Assembly (NCBI GenBank): GCA_016780345.1
Contig: JADHLZ010000003.1
Coordinates: 1 to 64,000, forward strand
DNA: 64,000 nt
Source of the DNA: Flavobacteriaceae bacterium
GTDB lineage: Bacteria; Bacteroidota; Bacteroidia; Flavobacteriales; Flavobacteriaceae
Direction of reading: 5' to 3'
This document shows positions 39,775 through 49,461 of this stretch, piece after piece. The position numbers and the translations under genes were made by a program. Numbering within the stretch: position 1 is the stretch's first letter; every line of letters starts with the position of its first letter. The notes below the pieces were generated by a model, which saw nothing but the letters and a program-made list of their open reading frames with translations, made no database searches and was not told the origin of the DNA.

Positions 39775-40899
39775 TTATTCAAAGATTTTTGAAATTACTG
39801 GAATTATTTTGTCAACCCATAGTTTGTACATTTTTCCACTAGGGTGCAATCTGTCATCAGCAATAAGACTTTCGTCAGTCAAAGCTCTTCTTGAAATTTG
39901 GGTGACATCAAAATATTGAACTCCTCTTTTTTCAGTTTCTTCTTTAATAACAGAATTAAATTCATCAATTTCTTTTGAAACTTTTGTTCTGTCAAAGCCA
40001 GCTCCAAAGGGACTTGCCCCCCAATCTGGAATTGAAACTACAAATAGTCTTTCTTTTTTATTTTTTACAAGTTTTAAAGATCTATCTAATATATCAACAA
40101 ATTCAGGTCTAAATCCAATAGCATTCTGGCCCTGAAACTGATTATTAACTCCAATAAGTAAGGATACTAAACCATATGGAGGATCTAAATTTGCATTATT
40201 CATGGCATTTTTTAGATCTTCTACTCTCCACCCTGATGTTGCAATTATTTGAAGTGTATCAATTTGATCGGTATATGATTTTAGTTCTTTTAAAAATTGA
40301 ACAGGCCACCTTTCACTAAAATCAACTCCAGCACCAATTGTGTAACTATCTCCAAGAGCTAGAAATTTTGAAGTATTTTTGCCAAGGAATTCTTCTTCAA
40401 AAACAGCTGTAATGTTTTTAATGCCATTAACGGTAATATTTTGAGGGTTTGTAGTTTTATTATTTATATCTCCTTTCCAATTAACAAATGACCAACCCGG
40501 GTTTGCATTAGCTAAAATTTCAACTATGCTTCCATGAACATAATCGTTTTTTATACCGTTTTGTATTAATCTTTTAGAAACCCAGCCATTTCCCTCAATA
40601 GAAATGTTTATTTCAAATTTTTTTTTTGAAAAATTCGCCGTTATAATTTTATCTGAATCAATTGTTAGCTCAATAATAGAATCATTACTAGAAAAGTCTC
40701 CAGACCAATTATTAAATAAATAATTTTTAGACGCTGATGCACTTGTATTTATGATTTCTCCTTCACGGTATAAATCAGAAGGCATGCTTATTGAACCTCC
40801 ATTATCAGGACTTACATTGAAATCTACTTTGTAAAAAACAGGATCTTTAGAACATGAGACTATAAAAAGTACACAATAAAATAAATTTTTTATTGACAA
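39775..40899 (-). CDS. SGNH/GDSL hydrolase lipoprotein with N-terminal InlB-like bacterial repeats
   Basis: Lipobox-like 'IVSCSKD'; two repeats around 'NNWSGDFS...ITANFS' and 'VNWKGDIN...ITAVFE'; 'FLALGDSYTIGAGV', 'DDRLHPSG'. Confidence 0.88.
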   Translation of the reverse strand: MSIKNLFYCVLFIVSCSKDPVFYKVDFNVSPDNGGSISMPSDLYREGEIINTSASASKNYLFNNWSGDFSSNDSIIELTIDSDKIITANFSKKKFEINISIEGNGWVSKRLIQNGIKNDYVHGSIVEILANANPGWSFVNWKGDINNKTTNPQNITVNGIKNITAVFEEEFLGKNTSKFLALGDSYTIGAGVDFSERWPVQFLKELKSYTDQIDTLQIIATSGWRVEDLKNAMNNANLDPPYGLVSLLIGVNNQFQGQNAIGFRPEFVDILDRSLKLVKNKKERLFVVSIPDWGASPFGAGFDRTKVSKEIDEFNSVIKEETEKRGVQYFDVTQISRRALTDESLIADDRLHPSGKMYKLWVDKIIPVISKIFE

Positions 40900-40953
40900 T
40901 TGAGATTATTTATTAATAAATTAAATCAAATATTATGCTAAATAAGATTAAAA

Positions 40954-42315
40954 CTACAATGACCACCCTTTTCTGTAGGTTTTATGTAATAAAGCATTAG
41001 CTTGCTCATTGTTTTTGAATTTAAAGTTTTCTGAATCCCATTCAAGTTTTTGATTTTTTAACCTTATAGCTATCATTCCAAGTAATGCCATTTCGGTAAG
41101 TGGCCCACCATAATCAAAATTAGAGCTTGCTGGAATACCATCTTTACATGCTCTAATCCAATCTCCCTCATGAGTTGTATCTACTCTTGGAATGTAAGGT
41201 GATGGCTGTTTATAATTTAACATTTTTTCTTCGGGTAAAATTTTAACACCACTTGCTCCGTGTGAGTCATGAGTTATTTTTCCATTATCACCAATAAACA
41301 TAGCTCCGCTTAAAGTAAATTTTTCACCGCTTTTAAATTCATCGGGAATTGCTGGTTGAATTCTTCCATCTGACCATGTTAAATTTAACTCGGGATGTTT
41401 TCCTCTTTTTGGAAACTTCATCCTAACAATTGAAGCCGTTGGATAGGTTTGAGATTCAATTTCAGGTATATAGTGAGTAGATGAAGCTTGAATTTCTGTA
41501 GGAGCACCCAGTTCTAATGCATAAAAAGCAGGGTCTAAAATATGACATCCCATATCCCCCATTGAACCTGTTCCAAAATCAATCCAAGCTCGCCATGAAA
41601 GCGGATGATAGTCTGGATGATAATCTCTATATTTTGCTGGACCAAGCCACAAATCCCAGTCAAGACCCTCAGGAATTGGAGGTTTTTCGCTGGACTTAGC
41701 CTTAACAGCAAAAGTATCCCAAGCATTTCCTCCAAGTGGTCTGTCTGTCCAGGCATATAGTTGTCTTACAGGTCCAATAGCACCATCATCTATCCATTCT
41801 TTTAACTTTCTTATTTCATCTGAAGATCGTCCTTGATTACCCATCTGAGTTTGTACATTATATTTTCTGGCAGCTTTAGTTATTTCTCTTGCTTCATAGA
41901 CCGTGTGAGTTAATGGTTTTTGACAATAAACATGTTTTCCCATTTTTATGGCCTTCATCGTAATTACTGCATGATTGTGATCAGGTGTAGCTACAATTAC
42001 CGCATCAATATCTTTCTGCTTGTCAAGCATTACTCTATAATCCTTGTAGATTTTGGCTTTTGGATATTTGTCAAATGTTGGTTTAGATTGATTAAAATCC
42101 ACATCACACAAGGCCACGATATTTTCACTTCGACATTGATGGATATTGTTAGAACCCATTCCCCATTTTCTAACTCCTATACCTGCAATATTTAATTTAT
42201 CACTTGGAGCGGTATGCCCTTTTCCTCCTAAAACATGACGAGGCACAATGAATAGTGGTGGTATTACGATTGATTTTTTTAAAAAAATCCTTCTAGAATT
42301 ATTTTTTTTACTCAT
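40954..42315 (-). CDS. Gfo/Idh/MocA family oxidoreductase with Tat-like signal
   Basis: 'NSRRIFLKKSI'; 'DAVIVATPDHNHAVITMKAIKMGKHVYCQKPLTHTVYEAREI'. Confidence 0.92.
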   Translation of the reverse strand: MSKKNNSRRIFLKKSIVIPPLFIVPRHVLGGKGHTAPSDKLNIAGIGVRKWGMGSNNIHQCRSENIVALCDVDFNQSKPTFDKYPKAKIYKDYRVMLDKQKDIDAVIVATPDHNHAVITMKAIKMGKHVYCQKPLTHTVYEAREITKAARKYNVQTQMGNQGRSSDEIRKLKEWIDDGAIGPVRQLYAWTDRPLGGNAWDTFAVKAKSSEKPPIPEGLDWDLWLGPAKYRDYHPDYHPLSWRAWIDFGTGSMGDMGCHILDPAFYALELGAPTEIQASSTHYIPEIESQTYPTASIVRMKFPKRGKHPELNLTWSDGRIQPAIPDEFKSGEKFTLSGAMFIGDNGKITHDSHGASGVKILPEEKMLNYKQPSPYIPRVDTTHEGDWIRACKDGIPASSNFDYGGPLTEMALLGMIAIRLKNQKLEWDSENFKFKNNEQANALLHKTYRKGWSL

Positions 42316-42481
42316 AATATTCGTGATTTATTTAAAGTTAAGTTTAATAACTTTTTAAAACAAGTTTTGAAAGACTAATGCTTTGTGTGTTCATATTAGT
42401 AGTTGACTTTTTATTGTTAATCTTAATTAAATTTTTTTGTTTAAATTTTTACTTAAATTTAAATAAATCATAAATTTAATA

Positions 42482-43825
42482 ATGAAAACTAAAAGGAGAA
42501 ATTTTATAAAATCATCTGCTGCGCTATTTTCAATGAGTTTATTGCCTTCATCATTATGGTCTTCTCAAAATAGAAGATTGAGAACTGCCCATATAGGTGT
42601 TGGAGGAATGGGAGCTGCAGATTTAAATGATATTGCATCACATAAATCTGTTGATGTAATTGCTCTGTGTGATGTAGATTCAAATGCTCTTCAAAAAGCA
42701 AGTGAATTATTTCCAAAAGCCAAAATCTACAAGGATTATAGAGAAATGTTTAATGAACTTTCAGATTCAATTGATGCTGTTATTGTATCCACACCAGATC
42801 ATACACATGCACCAGCTTCGATTATGGCTATGAATCTTAATAAAGCTGTTTATTGCCAAAAGCCATTAACACATCATGTTAGTGAGGCTAGAGCAATGAG
42901 AAAATTAGCGAATGAGAAAAATTTAATTACTCAAATGGGTATTCAAGTTCATTCATTTTACGATTATAAATTAGCCACATTATTAATTCAATCAGGAATA
43001 ATTGGAAGGGTTAGTAGAGTTAGAGCTTGGTCACCCAAAAATTGGGGATACGATGGCCCTAAACCAGAAGGTCAAGATAAAGCGCCAGAAAATTTAGATT
43101 GGAATTTGTGGCTTGGTACATCAGCTAAAAGACCTTATAAAGATAAATTATATCATCCTGGAAATTGGAGAAAAATAGTAGATTATGGATGTGGAACCTT
43201 GGGAGATATGGGAGTTCATATATTTGATACACCATATAATGCTTTAGAATTAGATGTCCCTTTAACTATTAAAAACAATTGTAGAAAACCAAATGAATTT
43301 GGATTTCCTGAAAAAAATCAAGTTACTTATCAATTTCCTGGAACAAAATATACCACAGATAAACTCGAATGGATTTGGCAAGACGGTTCAGGTGCTCCAA
43401 AAAAACATAAAGATTTAAGATTACCTAATAATGATAAGCTGCCATTACAGGGCGCAATGTTCATTGGAGAAAAGGGAAGATTGTTATTGCCTCATTTTAT
43501 GGAACTACCCAAACACATTGTTAATGGGAAATATGTGGATTTAGATATATCTAAGTTTGAAGAATCAGGACAAATAACTGACAAGCCCGTTAGAGATTAT
43601 GGTGGTGAGTCTTATTTGCATTACCATCAATTTGTAGATGCATGTTTAGGAAAAGATAAATGCTCAGCTCCTTTTTCATATTCTGCAAGGCTGACTGAGA
43701 CAATTCTTTTAGGTGTAATTGCTGGACGATTTCCAGGAAAAACATTACATTGGGATAATACTTCTGCCAAATTTCAGGAAGAGGAAGCAAATGAGTTTTT
43801 GGATTCACCTTATCGAGATTTTTAA
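42482..43825 (+). CDS. Gfo/Idh/MocA family oxidoreductase with Tat-like signal
   Basis: 'KRRNFIKSSAALFS'; 'AVIVSTPDHTHAPASIMAMNLNKAVYCQKPLTHHVSEAR'. Confidence 0.92.
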   Translation: MKTKRRNFIKSSAALFSMSLLPSSLWSSQNRRLRTAHIGVGGMGAADLNDIASHKSVDVIALCDVDSNALQKASELFPKAKIYKDYREMFNELSDSIDAVIVSTPDHTHAPASIMAMNLNKAVYCQKPLTHHVSEARAMRKLANEKNLITQMGIQVHSFYDYKLATLLIQSGIIGRVSRVRAWSPKNWGYDGPKPEGQDKAPENLDWNLWLGTSAKRPYKDKLYHPGNWRKIVDYGCGTLGDMGVHIFDTPYNALELDVPLTIKNNCRKPNEFGFPEKNQVTYQFPGTKYTTDKLEWIWQDGSGAPKKHKDLRLPNNDKLPLQGAMFIGEKGRLLLPHFMELPKHIVNGKYVDLDISKFEESGQITDKPVRDYGGESYLHYHQFVDACLGKDKCSAPFSYSARLTETILLGVIAGRFPGKTLHWDNTSAKFQEEEANEFLDSPYRDF

Positions 43826-43868
43826 TTTACAATTAGCAAAGCAATCTTTTTTTGAGTAAATTGATTAA

Positions 43869-44831
43869 GTGAATAGAATAGTTTTAATCTTTTATTTTTC
43901 TTTTAATTTTTTGTGTTCTCAAAATGAATTTTCTGAGTACAATCAGTTAATTCTTGACACAGATTATAATCTTATAATGATTCCTATTTCTGGTGGAGAA
44001 TTCTCAATGGGAAGTCCTATTTTCGAAAAAAGCAGATTAGCTGACGAGGGACCGATCAGAAAAGTTAAAGTTGATTCCTTTTGGATGGCTAAATATGAAA
44101 CAACATGGGACTTGTTTAATCTTTTTGTAAGTCGAAACTTAGATGAACTTCAACCAAATTATGATAAAAAAAGTGAAGTTAATATTGATGTGGATGCAAT
44201 TTCAGGTGCAACAACCCCTTATGTTGAAATGAGTTTTGGTATGGGAGTACAAGGTTACCCCGCAATATCCATGACACAACTTGCTGCAAAAAAATTTTCT
44301 AAATGGCTGTCAGCTATGACAGGGAATTTTTATAGGCTTCCTACTGAAGCAGAATGGGAATATGCATGTAGAGCAAATTCAAATACATCTTACTCTTTTG
44401 GAAACGATCCTAAAGAACTAGATAAATATGCTTGGTATGATAAAAACAGTCAAAACAAATACCATAAAGTAGGGCAAAAACTTCCTAATAAGTGGGGTTT
44501 ACACGATATGCACGGAAATGTTTCGGAGTGGACCCTAGATGCATATAATCCTAGTTTTTATAGTCAAGAAAATAACATTCTTAATAACAATCCCTATAAC
44601 AAACCAATTAAGCTTTATCCGCGTGTTGTTCGTGGAGGTTCATGGATGAGTTCAGATTATAGGTTGAGGAGTGCTTCAAGGCAAGGGTCCTCAAAACAAT
44701 GGAAAAGACAAGATCCTCAAATCCCAAGAAGCAAATGGTGGCATACTGATGCTCAATTTGTAGGATTTAGACTGATTCGTCCATTAAAAACTCCTACTAT
44801 TGAGCAACAAAATGAATATTGGAATAATTAA
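43869..44831 (+). CDS. SUMF1/FGE-sulfatase domain protein (formylglycine-generating family fold; catalytic Cys pair not seen), GTG start
   Basis: 'MIPISGGEFSMGSP', 'FYRLPTEAEWEYACRA', 'WGLHDMHGNVSEWTLDAY', 'VVRGGSWMSSDYRLRSASRQG'. Confidence 0.9.
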   Translation: MNRIVLIFYFSFNFLCSQNEFSEYNQLILDTDYNLIMIPISGGEFSMGSPIFEKSRLADEGPIRKVKVDSFWMAKYETTWDLFNLFVSRNLDELQPNYDKKSEVNIDVDAISGATTPYVEMSFGMGVQGYPAISMTQLAAKKFSKWLSAMTGNFYRLPTEAEWEYACRANSNTSYSFGNDPKELDKYAWYDKNSQNKYHKVGQKLPNKWGLHDMHGNVSEWTLDAYNPSFYSQENNILNNNPYNKPIKLYPRVVRGGSWMSSDYRLRSASRQGSSKQWKRQDPQIPRSKWWHTDAQFVGFRLIRPLKTPTIEQQNEYWNN

Positions 44832-44842
44832 TTAACAATACA

Positions 44843-45757
44843 ATGAAAAGAAGAAGTTTTTTAAAAAACTCAACGCTTGCAGGAGCTAGTTTTTTCCCAA
44901 TTCAAGCATTTGAATCGACTAATGAGCTTATTCAAAAAAATAATTTTAATTTAAAATATGCTCCTCATTTTGGAATGTTTAAAAATTACTCAGGAAGTGA
45001 TTTATTGAACCAGTTAAAATTTATGCGTGACTCAGGTTTCACTGCTTTTGAAGATAATGGAATGAAAGACAGGAGTATTGCTACACAAAATAAAATAGGA
45101 AAATTCTTAAATGACAATAATATGGAGATGGGAGTATTTGTTGCTCATAAAATCCATTGGAAAAAACCAAACCTGGCAAGTGGAAACCTAGACAAAAGAA
45201 ATGAATTTCTTAATGATATTAAAGAATCAATTGAAGTGGCAAAAAGAGTTAATGCAAAGTGGATGACAGTGGTCCCAGGTCACCTAGATTTAAGATTAGA
45301 CATGAACTTTCAAACTCAAAATGTGATTGAAGCTTTAAAGCAAGCTTCTGGAATTTTAGAACCACACAATTTAACAATGGTTTTAGAACCATTGAACTTC
45401 AGAGATCATCCAGGATTGTTTTTAACAGAAAGCCCGCAAGCATATAAAATTTGTAGAGAAGTTGATTCTCCATCATGTAAAATATTATTTGACATTTATC
45501 ATCAACAGATTCAAGAGGGTAATTTAATTCCTAATATCGAATTTACGTGGAATGAAATAGCTTATTTTCAAATTGGGGACAATCCAGGCAGAAACGAACC
45601 TACAACTGGAGAAATTAATTATAAAAATATTTTTAAATATATTTCTGAAAAGGGATATAAGGGAATACTTGGGATGGAGCATGGAAATTCATTAAAAGGA
45701 ATAAAAGGTGAAGAAAAAATTATAAATTCCTATAGGGAAGTAGACAACTTTAAATAA
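44843..45757 (+). CDS. Sugar phosphate isomerase/epimerase (hydroxypyruvate isomerase-like TIM barrel) with Tat-like signal
   Basis: 'KRRSFLKNSTLAG'; 'VLEPLNFRDHPGLFLTESPQAYKICREVDSPSCKILFDIYHQQIQEGNL'. Confidence 0.9.
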   Translation: MKRRSFLKNSTLAGASFFPIQAFESTNELIQKNNFNLKYAPHFGMFKNYSGSDLLNQLKFMRDSGFTAFEDNGMKDRSIATQNKIGKFLNDNNMEMGVFVAHKIHWKKPNLASGNLDKRNEFLNDIKESIEVAKRVNAKWMTVVPGHLDLRLDMNFQTQNVIEALKQASGILEPHNLTMVLEPLNFRDHPGLFLTESPQAYKICREVDSPSCKILFDIYHQQIQEGNLIPNIEFTWNEIAYFQIGDNPGRNEPTTGEINYKNIFKYISEKGYKGILGMEHGNSLKGIKGEEKIINSYREVDNFK

Positions 45758-45762
45758 TAATT

Positions 45763-47079
45763 ATGAAAAACAGCAACTTTTCAAGAAGAACATTTGTTAA
45801 ATCAGCAACTCTTACAGGAGGTCTATTGCTATCTCCTAGTTTTTCCTTGGAAGCGATGGCAAATAGTTCAAATAATAAGAAATTAAAATTGGCTTTAGTT
45901 GGTTGTGGTGGAAGAGGAACTGGGGCAGCCGTTCAGGCACTCAGAGCGGATAAAGATGTTGAACTAGTTGCTGTTGCAGATGCCTTTAAAGACAGGATAG
46001 AATCTAGTTTAAAATCTATTTATGAAGAACTGGACGGGGAAATTGAGGTTAAAGTGAAGGAAAAAAATAGATTTGTTGGATTTAACTCCTATCAAAAAGC
46101 AATTGATAAAGCTGATGTTGTCATTCTAACAACACCACCAGGTTTTAGACCATTACATTTTAAATATGCTATTGATAATGATAAGCATGTTTTCATGGAA
46201 AAACCGGTTGCTACTGATGCTGCTGGTGTAAGACAAGTTTTAAATTCAGCTAAAATTGCAACTAAGAAAAAATTAAATGTGGTTGTAGGTTTACAAAGAA
46301 GATATCAAAACAGTTATAATAGGACATTAAAATATATTGAGGACGGAACTGTTGGTAAAATTCTTTCTGGACAAGTCTATTGGAACAGCTCAGGTGTTTG
46401 GGTAAGAAAAAGAATTTCAGGTCAGAGTGAAATGGAATACCAGATGCGAAATTGGTATTATTTTAATTGGCTGTGTGGTGATCATATTTTAGAACAACAT
46501 ATTCACAATATTGATGTGGCAAACTGGTTCATTGGTGAATATCCTAAATCTGCTGCTGGAATGGGTGGAAGAGAGGTTAGAAATGGATTAGATCATGGAG
46601 AGATTTTTGATCATCATTATGTTGAATTTAAATATCCAGGAGGAGCAGTAGTGTCAAGTCAATGTAGACATCAACCAGGAACTAAATTTAATGTTAGTGA
46701 AGCTTTCCAGGGTTCAAAAAATAATATCACAACATCTGGTGATTATTGCAATGTGATAAGTCACGAGGGAAAAAGTGTTTACAAACACAATCCTAATGAT
46801 GATAAAAGTCCATATCAAATTGAACATGATAAATTATTTGAATCAATTAGATCAGGTGGGTTAATAAATGATGCTGAATATGGAGCTAAATCTACTCTTA
46901 CTGCGATTATGGGTAGGATGGCGACATATACTGGAAAAGAAATTAATTGGGATCAGGCTTTAAATTCTCAAGAAATATTAGTGCCTGAAAATCTAAGTTG
47001 GAATTCAATACCACCAACTCTTCCTGATCAGAATGGAAGATATAAAATCCCTGTTCCAGGTGTTACAAAAATATTATAA
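45763..47079 (+). CDS. Gfo/Idh/MocA family oxidoreductase with Tat-like signal
   Basis: 'SRRTFVKSATLTGG'; 'KLALVGCGGRGTGAAVQAL', 'HVFMEKPVATDAAGVRQV'. Confidence 0.92.
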   Translation: MKNSNFSRRTFVKSATLTGGLLLSPSFSLEAMANSSNNKKLKLALVGCGGRGTGAAVQALRADKDVELVAVADAFKDRIESSLKSIYEELDGEIEVKVKEKNRFVGFNSYQKAIDKADVVILTTPPGFRPLHFKYAIDNDKHVFMEKPVATDAAGVRQVLNSAKIATKKKLNVVVGLQRRYQNSYNRTLKYIEDGTVGKILSGQVYWNSSGVWVRKRISGQSEMEYQMRNWYYFNWLCGDHILEQHIHNIDVANWFIGEYPKSAAGMGGREVRNGLDHGEIFDHHYVEFKYPGGAVVSSQCRHQPGTKFNVSEAFQGSKNNITTSGDYCNVISHEGKSVYKHNPNDDKSPYQIEHDKLFESIRSGGLINDAEYGAKSTLTAIMGRMATYTGKEINWDQALNSQEILVPENLSWNSIPPTLPDQNGRYKIPVPGVTKIL

Positions 47080-47080
47080 T

Positions 47081-47992
47081 TTGAAAAGGCTATTAAAGTT
47101 TCATTTTTTAGTATTAATTTTTTTATCATGTAGTGATAGTGATGATGATTATGTAATAATCGATGATAATTCTAATTGGACTCAAAAAGAATTTAAAATG
47201 AATTATGATGGATTGGAAAGAGTCTACATTTTATATAAACCAAAGAATTTTTCTGAAAATGCCCCACTAGTGATGATGCTTCACGGTTATTCTAGCAATA
47301 GAAATAATATTCTTTCCTATTCACAAATGAATTCAATTGCAGATCGAAATGGATTTATGGTGTGTTATCCTCAAGGTTCAATCACTCCCTTAACGGGACA
47401 AACTCATTGGAATGCAAATCTTCAAATGAGTGATGTTAATGATATTGGTTTTTTATCAAATTTAGTTTCTAATATTCAACAACAATATAAAACCAGTAAG
47501 GAAAATGTTTTTGTTTCAGGAATGTCAAATGGTGGATTTATGTCCTACACTTTAGGTTGTGAAAAATCTGATATTTTTAAAGCAGTTGCATCAATTACTG
47601 GCACTATGAGCGGTTATGATTGGCAAAATTGTTCTCCAGCATATAAAATCCCTATTTTACAAATGTCAGGAACAAACGATTTAACAGTCCCATGGGATGG
47701 AACGATGAATACTGCTTTAGGTTGGGGAGGGGCTCCACATATATTGGAGGTTATGGAGTTTTGGTCTGATATAAATAACTGTATTGAGGATGAAATAATA
47801 AATTTTCCCGATGTTGATAAAACAGATTATTCAACAGTCTCATTGACTAAAAAAAAGGGCGGAAGTTATGATAATGAAGTTTGGTTTTACAAAGTTGATG
47901 GAGGGGGACACGACTGGCCAGGAGCTTGGGGAAATCAAGATATTAATGCAAGCGAAGAAATTTGGAAATTTTTTAAAAAGCATCTTAATTAA
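47081..47992 (+). CDS. PHB depolymerase/feruloyl esterase-like alpha/beta hydrolase lipoprotein (TTG start proposed; ORF track starts at 47033)
   Basis: 'APLVMMLHGYSSNRNNILSYSQMNSIADRNGFMVCYPQG', 'VFVSGMSNGGFMSYTLGC', 'GGGHDWPGA'; in-frame TTG gives a lipoprotein leader MKRLLKFHFLVLIFLSCSDS. Confidence 0.85.
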   Translation: MKRLLKFHFLVLIFLSCSDSDDDYVIIDDNSNWTQKEFKMNYDGLERVYILYKPKNFSENAPLVMMLHGYSSNRNNILSYSQMNSIADRNGFMVCYPQGSITPLTGQTHWNANLQMSDVNDIGFLSNLVSNIQQQYKTSKENVFVSGMSNGGFMSYTLGCEKSDIFKAVASITGTMSGYDWQNCSPAYKIPILQMSGTNDLTVPWDGTMNTALGWGGAPHILEVMEFWSDINNCIEDEIINFPDVDKTDYSTVSLTKKKGGSYDNEVWFYKVDGGGHDWPGAWGNQDINASEEIWKFFKKHLN

Positions 47993-49455
47993 GAAAGTAT
48001 GTCTTTAACAACATGTCCTGAAACATCTGTTAATCTAAATCTTCTTCCTTGGTGCTTGTAAGTCATTTTTGTATGATCTATTCCAAACTGATTCAAAATA
48101 GTTGCTTGTAAATCATGAACATGAACAGGATCTTTTATTATGTTATATCCTAAATCGTCAGTTTCACCATAGCTAAACCCAGGTTTAATTCCAGCGCCAG
48201 CCATAAATACAGTAAATGAGCGCGGGTGGTGATCTCTTCCGTAATTAGTGTCTGTTAAATTTCCTTGACAATAATTAGTTCTTCCAAACTCACCTCCCCA
48301 AACAACTAAAGTATCTTCTAATAAACCTCTCTGTTTAAGATCCATTATTAAAGCTGCTGTTGGTTGGTCAACATCACTTGACTGCCCTTTTATTTGAGTT
48401 GGAAGATTTTCATGCTGGTCCCAACCCATATGGTATAATTGAACAAACCTAACATCTTTTTCGATTAGTCTTCTAGCTTGAATGCAATTAGCAGCATATG
48501 TACCCGGTTTTTGAGAATTTGGACCGTACATTTTTAAAATATGATCAGGTTCATCCGAAATATCCATTGTTTTTGGAACCGAAGTTTGCATCCTGTAGGC
48601 CATTTCATATTGCGCAATTCTACTGCTTATTTCTGGATCATCAAAAAAAGCTTCTTGTTTGTAATTTAGTTCAGCTAAATAATCTAACATTTTTCTTCTC
48701 TCATGAGCAGAAACACCATCAGGATTTTTTAGATACAAAACAGGATCTTTTGCAGATCTAAATTGAACTCCTTGATGAAGAGAACTTAAAAATCCATTTC
48801 CCCAAAGTCTAGAATACAAAGGCTGTCCTTTAGGTCGACCAGTTCCATTGGATAACAAAACAACAAATGAGGGCATATTATTATTTAAGCTTCCAAGTCC
48901 ATAACTCATCCATGAACCCATACTTGGTCTTCCAGGCTGTTGTGATCCAGTTTGAAAAAAAGTTATAGCAGGATCATGATTAATAGCTTCTGTATGCATT
49001 GACTTTATAAAGCATAATTCATCTGCAATTTTACCCACATATGGCATAAGTTCACTTACCCAAGCTCTAGATTCACCATATTGCTTAAAGTTGTAATTAC
49101 TTCCAACAAGTGGAAATTTATCCTGACCTGATGTCATACCGGTAAGTCTTTGTCCATCTCTTACAGATTCTGGAAGATTACTTCCTCTCAACTCATTTAG
49201 CATTGGCTTATAATCAAATAAATCAAGCTGTGAGGGACCTCCACTTTGAAACAGATATATAATTCTTTTTGCTTTAGGAGCAAAATGTGGAAGATTTAAT
49301 TCGTTATTATTTAAACTTGAAAATGGATCAACTTCTTTTCCAAAGTTAAATGGGTCTAGTAGAGAACCCAAAGCAAGTCCTCCAATACCAAGTCCAGCTT
49401 TTTTAAGAAAGTTTCTTCTATTATTATTTAAAAAATGCTTGTGTAATTCTTCCAT
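47989..49455 (-). CDS. DUF1501 domain-containing protein with Tat-like signal
   Basis: 'NNRRNFLKKAGLGIGGLALGSL'; 'KRIIYLFQSGGPSQLDLFDYKP', 'VVWGGEFGRTNYCQG', 'GRDHHPRSFTVFMAGAGIKPG'. Confidence 0.94.
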   Translation of the reverse strand: MEELHKHFLNNNRRNFLKKAGLGIGGLALGSLLDPFNFGKEVDPFSSLNNNELNLPHFAPKAKRIIYLFQSGGPSQLDLFDYKPMLNELRGSNLPESVRDGQRLTGMTSGQDKFPLVGSNYNFKQYGESRAWVSELMPYVGKIADELCFIKSMHTEAINHDPAITFFQTGSQQPGRPSMGSWMSYGLGSLNNNMPSFVVLLSNGTGRPKGQPLYSRLWGNGFLSSLHQGVQFRSAKDPVLYLKNPDGVSAHERRKMLDYLAELNYKQEAFFDDPEISSRIAQYEMAYRMQTSVPKTMDISDEPDHILKMYGPNSQKPGTYAANCIQARRLIEKDVRFVQLYHMGWDQHENLPTQIKGQSSDVDQPTAALIMDLKQRGLLEDTLVVWGGEFGRTNYCQGNLTDTNYGRDHHPRSFTVFMAGAGIKPGFSYGETDDLGYNIIKDPVHVHDLQATILNQFGIDHTKMTYKHQGRRFRLTDVSGHVVKDILS

Positions 49456-49461
49456 GATTTT

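Noticed and set aside
43869-44831. Calling this gene the sulfatase-maturing FGE
   Set aside because: Catalytic cysteines not seen and a signal peptide is present.
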